Notes: generated by a model from the sequence alone, not told the origin. A stretch of DNA of 44,505 bases from Actinomycetes bacterium (GCA_021795215.1 JAJYPS010000008.1:1-44505); one strand, 5' to 3'; shown: positions 7,654-16,530, counted from the first letter of the stretch. Numbers and translations are program-made.

Positions 7654-9513
7654 GTGACGACACGCGTGATCCGCCGCTACGGGCGACCGAACCGTCCCGG
7701 CTCGGTTCCGGGGTCGTTCCTCAGGGCCGGCAGGGCCGACCCCGGCAACCCAGCAGCCGGCGGTAGCCGGTTTCGCTTGGTGGACCAGGCGGGTCAGGCC
7801 ATGCTGGTCGTGATCGCGCTCGTACTGGTGCTCATGCTCATATCCGCCGCCGTCGTCGCCGACACGACCGGCGAGCTCTCGCTGTCCGGCGGCGCTGTGC
7901 AGTACCACGCTGCGCTGGCCGCCGCCGATGCGGGAGTGTCCGACTACCTGAGCAGGCTCGACCAGAACCACAACTACTGGGCGAACCCGAACGGCAACCC
8001 CGCACTGACCGGGTGGGTGCCCGTCCCCGGCTCCGGCAGCAACAACGAGTCCTTCACCTACACCGCCAACACCTCCGGCACCAACTCGACGGGGACGATC
8101 GACCTCACGGTGACCGGCCGGTCCGGCACGACGACCCGCACCATCCAGGTGCTGGTCCGCCAGAACTCCTTCTTGGACTACGCCTACTTCTCCATCTACG
8201 AGCTACCGGACCCGACCGACACGAACATCTTTCCCTCCGGACAGTCGGCCAGCGTGACCAATCACTGCGTGTACGAGGAGAACGCCGCCAACCCCACCTC
8301 CGGCGGAGTGGGGCCGGACTGGAACTGGACGAACGGCCAGGCCATCTGCTCGTACCTCTACTGGAGCACTGGGAACGTCGTCAACGGGCCGGCCGGCTCC
8401 GACGGCAACTTCTTCATCTGCGGCAGCCCCGTCTTCAACGGCAAGGTGACGTCTGCCGCGATGACCCCGGCACCCGGCGGCGGCACCTATCCCGGCTGGG
8501 TGCCGATCAACGACCCCTCACTGGGTAACGCCCAGGGCTACTGCGGGGGGAGCGACCCCAGCTTCGCCGGAGTGCCCTACTCCCGGGGCGGTGCGGTGAA
8601 ACCCGGCCCCTACCTCGGCATGCCGCGGACGGACGCCACGCTTTCCCAAGAGGCGGCCGCGGGAGGCTGTCTCTACACCGGCGAGACGTCGATCACGTTC
8701 GACGCTCCCTCCTCGCCCGGCGGCGCAGGCACCATGACCGTGTCCAGCCCCAACTCGACGGTCGGCAACTCGCCCGGCAACACGTTGCCATCTTGCGTCG
8801 GGACGAACGTACCCCTTCCCGGCAACGGCGTAGTGTTCGTGCAGAGCGGATCCAGCTCCTGTCATCAGCCCGGAAGGGACCAGGCCGGCCAGGCGACGAA
8901 CCCGTCCGGCCAGCACTACCAGACCATGGGCGACTTCAGCGGTTCCCCCGCACCCTGCAGCGGCAACCTCTTCGAGCAGGGCGTCGTCGGTGGCCAGGTC
9001 ACCACCGCCGCCGCCAACAACGTCTACATCACCGGCAGCCTGTGCAACCCCACCGACTCCGCCTGCGTCGCTGGCAGGCAGGACCCCGGCAACACCACCC
9101 TGACCGGCAACGACGTCCTCGGGATAATCGCCCAGAACTTCGTATACCTCTACGGCCCGGTCTGCAGCCGCAAGGACGTGAAGCACGGCGTGGACTGCAA
9201 CCGCCCGAAGAACGTCACCGTCGATGGCGCCATCCTGGACGTGAGCCACGCCCTGACCGTCCAGCACCTGAGCCACGCCGGCGTCCTCGGGCAGTTCGCG
9301 GTCAACGGCACGATGGCCGAGAAGTTCGGCGATCTGACCGCCGTCGGAAGCGGCGCCCGCATCGCCAGGGGCTACTCCACGACGGTCAACACCTACGACA
9401 GCCGGCTGTCCGTGCTCACACCGCCGTACTTCCTCGATCCGATCGCCGCCTCGTGGAGGGTGACCCACTTCGCCCAAGTCGGCACACCCTCCTCGTTGCC
9501 CGCCTACCCCTGA
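7654..9513 (+). CDS. PilX-like membrane-anchored pilus assembly protein
   Basis: This is a 619-residue protein. After a basic, proline-rich N-terminus it has one hydrophobic helix (AMLVVIALVLVLMLISAAVVAD) followed by SLSGGAVQYHAALAAADAGVSDYLSRL. That is the PilX N-terminal pattern seen downstream of minor pilins. There is no Gly-Phe-x-x-x-Glu prepilin site, so it is probably anchored without processing. The long exported part is Gly/Asn/Ser/Cys-rich and ends in a conserved-looking block, TVDGAILDVSHALTVQHLSHAGVLGQFAVNGTMAEKFGD, that suggests a beta-helix-like repeat. The GTG at 7654 follows a strong AGGAGGG five nt upstream; GTG 7639 (GTGA overlap) is an alternative. It probably works with the two upstream pilins. 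Confidence 0.75.
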   Translation: MTTRVIRRYGRPNRPGSVPGSFLRAGRADPGNPAAGGSRFRLVDQAGQAMLVVIALVLVLMLISAAVVADTTGELSLSGGAVQYHAALAAADAGVSDYLSRLDQNHNYWANPNGNPALTGWVPVPGSGSNNESFTYTANTSGTNSTGTIDLTVTGRSGTTTRTIQVLVRQNSFLDYAYFSIYELPDPTDTNIFPSGQSASVTNHCVYEENAANPTSGGVGPDWNWTNGQAICSYLYWSTGNVVNGPAGSDGNFFICGSPVFNGKVTSAAMTPAPGGGTYPGWVPINDPSLGNAQGYCGGSDPSFAGVPYSRGGAVKPGPYLGMPRTDATLSQEAAAGGCLYTGETSITFDAPSSPGGAGTMTVSSPNSTVGNSPGNTLPSCVGTNVPLPGNGVVFVQSGSSSCHQPGRDQAGQATNPSGQHYQTMGDFSGSPAPCSGNLFEQGVVGGQVTTAAANNVYITGSLCNPTDSACVAGRQDPGNTTLTGNDVLGIIAQNFVYLYGPVCSRKDVKHGVDCNRPKNVTVDGAILDVSHALTVQHLSHAGVLGQFAVNGTMAEKFGDLTAVGSGARIARGYSTTVNTYDSRLSVLTPPYFLDPIAASWRVTHFAQVGTPSSLPAYP

Positions 9514-9529
9514 GCAGGCACACTGGGGC

Positions 9530-10279
9530 GTGGACTTGAACGCCGACCTGGGGGAGGGCTTCGGCGCCTGGCGCATGGCCGACGACCAGGCTCTGCTCGG
9601 CGTCGTCACCAGTGCCAGCATCGCCTGCGGGTTCCACGCAGGCGACCCGAGGACGATGGCGACCGCCGTCGAGGCCGCCGCCCGGCGCGGCGTAAACATC
9701 GGTGCTCACGTCGCCTACCCCGACCTTGTCGGCTTCGGCAGGCGGCCGATGTCGCTCTCTGCAGAAGAGGTCCTGACCGACACCCTGTACCAGGTCGGCG
9801 CCCTGGCCGGCATCGCCGCCCGCTACGGAGCGCAGGTCCGCTACGTCAAGCCCCACGGCGCGCTGTACCACGCGGTCGCCACCGACCACCAGCTGGCCGA
9901 AGCGCTGGTCGAGGCGCTCGTCCTGTGGCCGGCCCCGCTCGCCTTGATGGTGCCCTCGGGCACCGTGGTGTCCCGAGCGGCAGCCGGCCGAGGGGTGGAC
10001 GTCGTCGCGGAGGGTTTCGCAGACAGGGCCTACCTGCCCGACGGCAGCCTGCTCCCCAGGAGCCGACCGGGAGCCGTCCTCCAGCACGAGGCGGCGGTGG
10101 TCGACCAGGCGCTGTCGCTCGCCTCCAGCGGCACGGTGACCGCCGTCGACGGCTCCACCGTCGCAGTCCCTGCCGACACCATCTGCGTCCACGGCGACAC
10201 CCCCGGCGCTCTGTCGCTCGCCGCTCGGTTGCGGGGGGCGCTGGAGCGACGCGGCTTCACTGTCGCTCCGTTCCGGTGA
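9530..10279 (+). CDS. pxpA: 5-oxoprolinase subunit A (LamB/YcsF family)
   Basis: PxpA is a subunit of the ATP-dependent 5-oxoprolinase PxpABC, which opens 5-oxoproline to glutamate. The 249-residue product has the family start MDLNADLGEGFGAW, SIACGFHAGDP, NIGAHVAYPDLVGFGRRPM, VKPHGALY and AEGFADRAY, matching full-length PxpA. The GTG at 9530 sits just before DLNADLGEG. It follows the pilin genes by only 16 bp, so it could be read through from them, though no functional link is known. The stop overlaps pxpB by GTGA. Confidence 0.95.
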   Translation: MDLNADLGEGFGAWRMADDQALLGVVTSASIACGFHAGDPRTMATAVEAAARRGVNIGAHVAYPDLVGFGRRPMSLSAEEVLTDTLYQVGALAGIAARYGAQVRYVKPHGALYHAVATDHQLAEALVEALVLWPAPLALMVPSGTVVSRAAAGRGVDVVAEGFADRAYLPDGSLLPRSRPGAVLQHEAAVVDQALSLASSGTVTAVDGSTVAVPADTICVHGDTPGALSLAARLRGALERRGFTVAPFR

Positions 10280-10983
10280 GCCGCCCTGACTGCCAGGACA
10301 TCGGCGGGAGCTGGTACACGGTGGTGCCTTTCGGCGAAGCGGCCTGCCTGGTCCAGCTGGCGCCGCAGGGCAGGGGCGTCCCGAGCGCGGCCAGCGTGGC
10401 TCGGCTGATCGCCGGCGCGGCGTGGCCCGGCCTGCACGACGTCGTCCCCGCCGCGACCACCGTGCTCGTGCGCCACGACACCTTCGCATGGGCGGCCGTC
10501 GATCTGGCCGAGCACCTGGCCGCCCTGCTGGACGCAGCGGGCGCGGCGGCACTGCCGGGCGGCGTCCCGCCCGTGGCACACCGCCCGGAGCGCACCACCG
10601 TCGAGCTCGCCGTCCGCTACGACGGGCAGGACCTCGACCAGGTCGCCCGCATGTGCCGGATGCAGGTGCCCGAAGTGGTGAGCCGGCACGTGCAGGCGTC
10701 CTACGTCGTCGCCCACCTCGGGTTCTCGCCCGGCTTCGCCTACCTCGACGGCCTGGACCCCGCGCTGGAGGTGCCCCGGCTCGAGCGGCCCAGGTCCCGG
10801 GTCGCCGCCGGTTCGGTAGGGATCGCCGGCAGCCAGACCTGCATCTATCCCAGTTCCACGCCCGGCGGCTGGAGGCTCCTCGGCCACACCGAAGCGCTCC
10901 TGTTCGACCCGCGCCGGCAGCCGCCGGCACTCCTGCAGGCCGGCGACCGGGTGCGCTTCGTCGTCTCGGACGCCCCAGGGTGA
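10276..10983 (+). CDS. pxpB: 5-oxoprolinase subunit B (KipI/allophanate hydrolase subunit 1 family)
   Basis: The 235-residue product matches the KipI/PxpB family. It has VVPFGEAACLVQL near the N-terminus, VELAVRYDGQDLDQVA, the signature HLGFSPGFAYLDGLDPALEVPRL, and SVGIAGSQTCIYPSSTPGGWRLLGHT. Together with PxpC it forms the part of 5-oxoprolinase that handles the phosphorylated intermediate. The GTG at 10276 overlaps the pxpA stop by GTGA and gives the normal N-terminus; longer frames back to 9925 lie in pxpA. The stop overlaps the GTG of pxpC in the same way. Confidence 0.95.
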   Translation: MSRPDCQDIGGSWYTVVPFGEAACLVQLAPQGRGVPSAASVARLIAGAAWPGLHDVVPAATTVLVRHDTFAWAAVDLAEHLAALLDAAGAAALPGGVPPVAHRPERTTVELAVRYDGQDLDQVARMCRMQVPEVVSRHVQASYVVAHLGFSPGFAYLDGLDPALEVPRLERPRSRVAAGSVGIAGSQTCIYPSSTPGGWRLLGHTEALLFDPRRQPPALLQAGDRVRFVVSDAPG

Positions 10984-12002
10984 CTCCGGTTCCCGGGCAG
11001 CCCGGTGTGGGGCAGCCCGGAATGGGGCAGGCCGGTGTAGGGGAGCCCGGAATGGCCCTGGTGGACGCCTGCTCCGCCCTGGTCACCGTGCAGGACGGAG
11101 GGAGGAGGGGGCTGGCGCACATGGGTGTGCCCCGCGCCGGAGCGGCCGACCTGGATGCCCTCTCGCTCGCGAACCGCCTCGTCGGTAGCTCACCACACGC
11201 TCCAGCTCTCGAAGTCGGACCGGGCACCGTCGCACTGCGCCTGCGGTCCGATGCGGTGCTCGCCCTGGCCGGCGCCCCGCGGGTCGTCGATCTCGACGGG
11301 CGCCCGGTGCCGCCCGGCGTCAGCGTCGCCGCAGAGGCCGGCTCGGTGCTGTCCGTCGGCCCCCTGCGCGGCGGCATGTGGACATACGTCGCGCTCGGCG
11401 GAGGGGTCGTCTGCGAGCCTCTCCTCGGCAGCTGCTCCGCCGACACACTTTCGGGGCTGGGCCCGCACCCTCTGGCGGCCGGACATGCCGTCCACTTCGG
11501 CGGCGGGGGCACACCCGGCCTCTGGGCATCCAGGGAAGCGCCTGGGCTGTGCAGCGCCCGGCCCGGCAGCGCCGCGGTCACCGTCAGGATGACGCCGGGA
11601 CCCCACGCCTCCCTGCTCGGCCGAGCGGCCGCCGCCGCGTTCGCGTCGGGATCCTGGGAGGTCGGCGCCGGAAGTGACCGGACGGGGCTGAGGCTGCTGG
11701 GACCGGCTCTCCCGTTGGCCCAGGAAGCCCGTTCGGGCAGCCTGGCAGCAGTGGGCATGGTGGCCGGCGCCATTCAGGTCACGCCCGCAGGCCTGCCGAT
11801 CGTCCTCGGCTGCAACCACGGGGCCACCGGCGGTTACCCTGTTCTGGCGGTCATATGGCTGGCCGACCTGGGGCTCGCCTTCCAGTCCCCTCCCGGCTCG
11901 CGGCTGCTGTTCTGCTGGACCACCACCGAAGCGGCCCGCTCCGAGCTGCATCGCCGCGTCGCCGCGCGGGACGTGCTCCGTATCGGCGCTCTCCGCCGCT
12001 GA
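10980..12002 (+). CDS. pxpC: 5-oxoprolinase subunit C (biotin-dependent carboxyltransferase-like family)
   Basis: PxpC is the third subunit of 5-oxoprolinase. The conserved part begins ALVDACSALVTVQDGGRRGLAHMGVPRAGAADLDALSLANRLVG and includes LEVGPGTVALRL, ALGGGV and QVTPAGLPIVLGCNHGATGGYPVLAVI, all typical. Two kinds of start are possible. A GTG at 10980 forms the GTGA overlap used throughout this operon and gives 340 residues. An ATG at 11052 starts exactly at the conserved domain. Between them lies a 15-bp repeat array whose units each end at an in-frame start-like codon (GTG, ATG, GTA, ATG). The repeat-encoded residues (Gly-Gln-Pro-Gly-x) have no counterpart in the family. I use 10980 with reserve. 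Confidence 0.9.
   Translation: MTPVPGQPGVGQPGMGQAGVGEPGMALVDACSALVTVQDGGRRGLAHMGVPRAGAADLDALSLANRLVGSSPHAPALEVGPGTVALRLRSDAVLALAGAPRVVDLDGRPVPPGVSVAAEAGSVLSVGPLRGGMWTYVALGGGVVCEPLLGSCSADTLSGLGPHPLAAGHAVHFGGGGTPGLWASREAPGLCSARPGSAAVTVRMTPGPHASLLGRAAAAAFASGSWEVGAGSDRTGLRLLGPALPLAQEARSGSLAAVGMVAGAIQVTPAGLPIVLGCNHGATGGYPVLAVIWLADLGLAFQSPPGSRLLFCWTTTEAARSELHRRVAARDVLRIGALRR
10995..11054 (+). repeat. 15-bp tandem repeat, four copies, across the pxpC start
   Basis: Units of the form GGGCAGCCCGGTGTG lie at 10995-11009, 11010-11024, 11025-11039 and 11040-11054. Their last codons are GTG, ATG, GTA and ATG, all in the pxpC frame, and the last is the ATG at the start of the conserved domain. The units are about 80% identical. 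Confidence 0.9.
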
Positions 12003-12054
12003 CGCCGCTGACTGCGGCCGTCCTCGGTCCGCTCCGGGGCGGCCACCGACAGCG

Positions 12055-14697
12055 TCAGGCCAGTTCCACCTCGACCGAGGCGTCCTCGCCCGGTCCCAGC
12101 TCCTCCGTGTGCATCTCGGCGATCGAGCCCGCGTCCAGCAGATCCCCCCTTGCCTGCATCAGGGCGGCGAGCCGGTCCGGGCGGTCCCTGACGAGCACCC
12201 TCCTCACCTCGGCCCGCATAGACAGCCTCGCCGCCGTCTTGGCCCGCCTCACCTGCGCCAGCACCTCCGACGTGAACTGCCATACCGCTGGGTCCGCCCC
12301 GTCCCCGACCCCGTGGTCCCGGTCCACGTGCCGGTCCGCCAGAAGCCCGGCGTCCGGCCAGGGGGCTCGATGGACGGAGCCCTCCCGCCACCAGGACCAC
12401 ACCTCCTCGGTGACGAACGGCATCACCGGAGCGAGCAGCCTGCAGACGACCGACAGCGCCGTCAGCAGAGCCGTCCGGGCCGATGCGCGGGCAGCCAGCC
12501 CGGACGCGTCGGGTGCGGGAGCCGATTCGTCGCCGTAGGCCCGGGCCTTCACCAGCTCCAGGTAGTCGTCGCAGAACGACCAGAAGAAGCTCTCCGTGCG
12601 CTCCAGCGCCCTCGTGTAGTCGTAGCCCTCCAAAGCTGCCGTCGCTTCCGACACCACCTGGGCGAGAACCGCAAGCATCGCCCGGTCTATCGGCTCGCTC
12701 ACCGCGGCTCCGACGCCGGACCCGGCCGCCTCCCGGAGGGCGACCGCCTCCGTGTCACGCTCGCTGGTCAGGTTGATGGCGAACCGCGACGCGTTCAGCA
12801 GCTTGATCGCCAGGCGCCGCCCCACCTTCATCTTGGCGGGATCGGCCACCGTGTCCGCCCCCGGTCGCCCCGAAGCGGCCCAGTAGCGCACTGCGTCGCT
12901 GCCGTGCTCCTCCAGGAGCGCAGAAGGGGTGACCACGTTGCCCTTCGACTTGGACATCTTCTTGCGGTCCGGGTCCACGATGAACCCCGAGATCAGCGCC
13001 GAGCGCCACGGCAGGCAGTGCGACTCCAGTTCGGAACGGACCACCGTGTAGAACAGCCAAGTCCTGATTATGTCCTGGCCCTGGGGTCGCAGGTCCATTG
13101 GGAACACCCGTCCGAACAGGTCCGGGTCCTCCTCCCACCCGCCGGCCAGCTGGGGCGTCAACGACGACGTCGCCCAGGTGTCCATCACGTCCGGATCGCC
13201 GACGAAGCCTCCTGGCCGGCCCCGTCGAGACGGGTCGAACCCGTCCGGCGCATCGGTCGAGGGGTCCACCGGAAGCCGGCCCTCGCTCGGCAGCAGCACC
13301 CGGTCGAAGCACGGCTCGCCCGCCTCGTCCAGCCTGTACCAGACCGGGAAGGGAACCCCGAAGTAGCGTTGCCGGGACAGGTTCCAGTCCGACGCCAGCC
13401 CGCCCACCCAGCTCTCGTACCGTCCCTGCATGAACGCCGGGAACCACTCCAGCTGCCGACCACGGTCCGACAAGGCCTCCCGGTTGTCGAGTAGCCGCAG
13501 GAACCACTGCCGGCTGGTGACGATCTCGAGCGGCCGCCGGCCCTTCTCGTAGAACTTGACTGCGTGGGTCAGTGGCCGTGGCGCCTCGAGGAGGTGGCCG
13601 GACTCGGCCAGCATCCTCACCATCTCCGCCCGCGCCCCGTGGGCCGACTTTCCCGCCAGCGTCGCCGACGCAGCCGTCGCAGCGGGCACGTCGTCCGACT
13701 GCCACGCTCCCGTTCCCCACTCGACCGCCCCGAACCGGCCATCGCGGCCGATCACCGCCCGCAGAGGCAGGTCCAGCTCCCTCCACCACGTCACGTCCGT
13801 GGTGTCCCCGAACGTGCACACCATCGCTATCCCGGTCCCCTTGTCCGGCTCCGCCAGGGGGTGAGCCAGCACCGGCACACGGACACCGAACAGCGGTGTA
13901 GTTACATCCGAACCGAACAGATCGGCGTAGCGTCGATCGTCCGGATGCGCCACGAGCGCCACGCAGGACATCAACAGCTCCGGCCGGGTCGTCTCGACCA
14001 CCACCGGCTCGCCGGCCCCAGGACGGTGGAAGGCGATCCGGTGCCAGGATCCCCCGACGGGACGATCCTCCAACTCCGCTTGCGACACGGCCGTCTGGAA
14101 GTCCACGTCCCATAGCGTCGGCGCCTCGGCCGAGTAGACCTGCCCCGCTTCCAGCAGGCGGAGGAACGCCCTCTGGCTCGCCCGCCTGGAGCGCTCTCCG
14201 ATCGTGGTGTAGGTGATCGACCAGTCGACCGAGAGGCCAACCCGCCTCCACAGCTGCTCGAACGCCGCCTCGTCGGCGGATGTCAGTCGATGGCACAGCC
14301 GGACGAAATCGGGCCTCGACACCGGGATCGGCCGCTCGCCCGGTGCCTCGGGAGGCTCGAACCCCGGACTCTCCGCCAAGTTCGGATCGCACCGCACCCC
14401 GTAGTAGTTCTCCACCCGACGTTCGGTAGGCACACCGTTGTCGTCCCAGCCGATCGGGTAGAACACCTCCATGCCCCTCATCCGCTTGTAGCGGGCGATC
14501 ACGTCCGCGTGGGTGTACGAGAAGACGTGGCCGATGTGGAGCGACCCCGACACGGTGGGGGGAGGGGTGTCGATCGAGAACACCTCGGCCCGGGAACGGC
14601 TGCGGTCGAACTCGTAGGTCCCGGCTTCCTGCCATACCCGGCCCCACTTGTCCTCCAGCCCGGCCAACGACGGCTTCTGGGGCACTTCCTCGCGCAT
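12055..14697 (-). CDS. valS: Valyl-tRNA synthetase
   Basis: Class I aminoacyl-tRNA synthetase that charges tRNA-Val. The 880-residue product has PPPTVSGSLHIGH with HIGH at 54-57 and KMSKSKGN with KMSKS at 579-583. Between them is a CP1 editing insertion (VVETTRPELLMSCVALVAHPDD, DKGTGIAMVCTFGDTTDV). The TWLFYTVVRS and DVMDTWATSSLTPQ blocks are also typical. A helical anticodon-binding region follows (about 690-820). The C-terminal coiled coil of E. coli-type ValS is not evident, as in the shorter lineage of this enzyme. The ATG at 14697 is used. It diverges from cysS with only 20 bp between start codons, so the two promoters must overlap or lie within each other's coding sequence. Confidence 0.97.
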   Translation of the reverse strand: MREEVPQKPSLAGLEDKWGRVWQEAGTYEFDRSRSRAEVFSIDTPPPTVSGSLHIGHVFSYTHADVIARYKRMRGMEVFYPIGWDDNGVPTERRVENYYGVRCDPNLAESPGFEPPEAPGERPIPVSRPDFVRLCHRLTSADEAAFEQLWRRVGLSVDWSITYTTIGERSRRASQRAFLRLLEAGQVYSAEAPTLWDVDFQTAVSQAELEDRPVGGSWHRIAFHRPGAGEPVVVETTRPELLMSCVALVAHPDDRRYADLFGSDVTTPLFGVRVPVLAHPLAEPDKGTGIAMVCTFGDTTDVTWWRELDLPLRAVIGRDGRFGAVEWGTGAWQSDDVPAATAASATLAGKSAHGARAEMVRMLAESGHLLEAPRPLTHAVKFYEKGRRPLEIVTSRQWFLRLLDNREALSDRGRQLEWFPAFMQGRYESWVGGLASDWNLSRQRYFGVPFPVWYRLDEAGEPCFDRVLLPSEGRLPVDPSTDAPDGFDPSRRGRPGGFVGDPDVMDTWATSSLTPQLAGGWEEDPDLFGRVFPMDLRPQGQDIIRTWLFYTVVRSELESHCLPWRSALISGFIVDPDRKKMSKSKGNVVTPSALLEEHGSDAVRYWAASGRPGADTVADPAKMKVGRRLAIKLLNASRFAINLTSERDTEAVALREAAGSGVGAAVSEPIDRAMLAVLAQVVSEATAALEGYDYTRALERTESFFWSFCDDYLELVKARAYGDESAPAPDASGLAARASARTALLTALSVVCRLLAPVMPFVTEEVWSWWREGSVHRAPWPDAGLLADRHVDRDHGVGDGADPAVWQFTSEVLAQVRRAKTAARLSMRAEVRRVLVRDRPDRLAALMQARGDLLDAGSIAEMHTEELGPGEDASVEVELA

Positions 14698-14717
14698 GAT
14701 GGGGTTACCGTAGCCTC

Positions 14718-16109
14718 GTGCTAGCCCTGCACGACACGGCCACTTCCACCGTCCGCCGACTGCTGCCCGACGGAGCGAGGGAGATGTCGCTGTACGTCTG
14801 CGGGCCGACCGTCTACGAGATGCCCCACCTGGGCCACGGCCGTGCGCTGCTGGTGTACGACGTGCTCCGCCGCTTCGTCGAGTCGCAGGGCGTGGCGGTG
14901 CGCCATGTCTCCAACGTCACCGACGTGGACGACAAGATCATCGAGCGCGCAGTCCGGGAGGGAACCACCCCGAGGGAAGTGGCCGAGCGGTACGAGGCTG
15001 CATGGTGGGACGCTTCGGACCGCCTGGGCGTGCTGCGCCCCACGAGCGCCCCCCGCGCGACGGAGTACGTGGCGGTCATGGCTTCGATGGTCGCCGAGAT
15101 GGTGGCGAAGGGCGTCGCCTACGTCACCCCGGGCGGTGTGTACCTCGACGCGGGCGCGGTCTCGGACTACGGCCTGCTCGCCGGCCAGCCTCTCGAGTCG
15201 CTGCGCAGCGGTGCGCGTGTGGACGTCGCCCCAGAGAAGCGCGGTCCCCACGACTTCGTCCTGTGGAAGCCTTCCAAACCGGGAGAGCCCGGATGGGACT
15301 CGCCCTGGGGTCCGGGACGCCCTGGGTGGCACACCGAGTGCGTCGCCATGTCGCTCGACCTTCTCGGGGACTCCTTCGACCTCCACGCCGGCGGGATGGA
15401 CCTGAAGTTCCCTCACCACGAGAACGAGCGGGCCCAGGCGGCGGTGCTGGGGCGGTCGTTCTCCAGGCACTGGATGCACCATGCGTTCGTCACCGCAGCA
15501 GGCGAGAAGATGGCCCGGTCGGCCGGGAACTTCACCACGCTGACCGAGCTGGTGGAACGAACCGACCCCCGCGCCTACAGGCTGCTGGTGCTCCGGTCGC
15601 ACTACCGCCAGCCGCTGGAGGTGACCCGGAGCACCGTCGCAGCGGCCGAGGAGGCGCTGGAACGCCTCGATTCGCTCGCCGACAGACTGTCGCCGGACGG
15701 CCAGCTGCTGGAGGTGACGGCCGATCCGGACGTCGTCGCCCGGTTCCGCTCCCAGATGGAGAACGATTTGGACACGCCGGCCGCGACGGCAACTCTTTTC
15801 GGTGCGGTCACAAGAGCGAACGCGGCTGCGGACTCCGGGGACGAACGGCTGTCGAGCTCTCTCGGGGGAGCGGTGCTGCAGAGCTTCTCCCACGTCGGTC
15901 TTCCCCTCGGCAGGCTCTTCGGCCGGCAGGCGTCCGGCCCCGAGAGCGCTCCTGGAGAAGAAGCGACCGAACTTCTCAGAAGGAGGGAAAAGGCCCGTTC
16001 CGATCGCGACTTCGCTACGGCCGACGCTCTCCGCGCGCAGTTGGCCGAGATGGGATGGACCGTCGAAGACACGCCGTCCGGAGCGCGCATCCGCAGGTCA
16101 CGGCGCTGA
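14718..16109 (+). CDS. cysS: Cysteinyl-tRNA synthetase
   Basis: Class I synthetase that charges tRNA-Cys. The 463-residue product has YVCGPTVYEMPHLGHGRALLVYDVLRR, with zinc ligand Cys28 and HLGH at 37-40 as the HIGH motif. It also has VTDVDDKI, the zinc ligand region GWHTECVAMS, and the HAGGMDLKFPHHENERAQA block. The KMSKS loop reads KMARS at 264-268 (EKMARSAGNF), so the second Lys is Arg and the first Ser is Ala. The mycothiol enzyme MshC is related but has a different first motif (YVCGITPYDATHLGHA type). The motif here and the full C-terminal region support CysS. Start: GTG at 14718 with the usual short N-terminus. Confidence 0.94.
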   Translation: MLALHDTATSTVRRLLPDGAREMSLYVCGPTVYEMPHLGHGRALLVYDVLRRFVESQGVAVRHVSNVTDVDDKIIERAVREGTTPREVAERYEAAWWDASDRLGVLRPTSAPRATEYVAVMASMVAEMVAKGVAYVTPGGVYLDAGAVSDYGLLAGQPLESLRSGARVDVAPEKRGPHDFVLWKPSKPGEPGWDSPWGPGRPGWHTECVAMSLDLLGDSFDLHAGGMDLKFPHHENERAQAAVLGRSFSRHWMHHAFVTAAGEKMARSAGNFTTLTELVERTDPRAYRLLVLRSHYRQPLEVTRSTVAAAEEALERLDSLADRLSPDGQLLEVTADPDVVARFRSQMENDLDTPAATATLFGAVTRANAAADSGDERLSSSLGGAVLQSFSHVGLPLGRLFGRQASGPESAPGEEATELLRRREKARSDRDFATADALRAQLAEMGWTVEDTPSGARIRRSRR

Positions 16110-16188
16110 CAAGCCGCCGGGCAGAGCGCCTTCGGCGCGTCGGGGCGTGCTCCGGCACAATTTTGGCGCCATTCGACGCGGAGCCTGC

Positions 16189-16304
16189 TAGGTTACTGCG
16201 TCGAGGGAGTTCGCTGGTAACGCACGCCCCCGCCAAGGCGGGTGCGCACGGACTCGGCAGAGCCCTTTTTTGTAGGAGTAGGCACGAGAAGGGGGTCCGC
16301 CACC
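16189..16304 (+). promoter_or_regulatory. Putative promoter and structured leader of the cold-shock gene
   Basis: A -10-like TAGGTT lies at 16189-16194, without a clear -35. The roughly 100-nt leader that would result contains a GC hairpin (CCCGCC/GGCGGG at 16229-16242), a T6 tract at 16266-16271 and a G5 ribosome site at 16291-16295, nine nt before the GTG. Long structured leaders are common on cspA-type mRNAs. The elements are seen directly; regulation by temperature is inference. Confidence 0.35.
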
Positions 16305-16505
16305 GTGGCGACCGGAACAGTCAAGTGGTTCAATGCGGAGAAGGGCTACGGCTTCATCTCCCAGTCAGACGGCGCTGACGTATTCGTTCACTACAGCGCC
16401 ATTCAGTCGAACGGCTATCGCAGCCTCGAGGAAGGCCAGCAGGTCGAGTTCGAGGTCACCGAAGGGGGCAAGGGCCTCTCCGCCGCCAACGTCCGGCCCA
16501 TATAG
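16305..16505 (+). CDS. Cold-shock protein (CspA family)
   Basis: A 66-residue OB-fold nucleic-acid-binding protein that probably acts as an RNA chaperone. It has the family start [18 protein letters not shown] with RNP1 (KGYGFI) and RNP2 (VFVHY), then the [17 protein letters not shown] end. The GTG at 16305 gives the normal start; a frame open from 16242 would add 21 unrelated residues. It has its own leader and is followed by an intrinsic terminator-like hairpin, so it is probably a single-gene transcript. Confidence 0.95.
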   Translation: MATGTVKWFNAEKGYGFISQSDGADVFVHYSAIQSNGYRSLEEGQQVEFEVTEGGKGLSAANVRPI

Positions 16506-16530
16506 GCCCGCTCACCGCTTCGGTTGCAGT

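Noticed and set aside
9416-11773. A 785-codon open frame on the minus strand across pxpABC
   Set aside because: It is antisense to three well-supported genes, has no recognisable domain, and long antisense frames are expected in high-GC coding DNA.
12755-14647. A 630-codon open frame in another minus-strand frame of valS
   Set aside because: Same strand, shifted frame within valS; no domain and poor codon pattern.
14718-16109. MshC (mycothiol ligase) instead of CysS
   Set aside because: The first motif, the HLGHGR sequence and the full C-terminal region fit CysS; the KMARS variant alone is not evidence for MshC.
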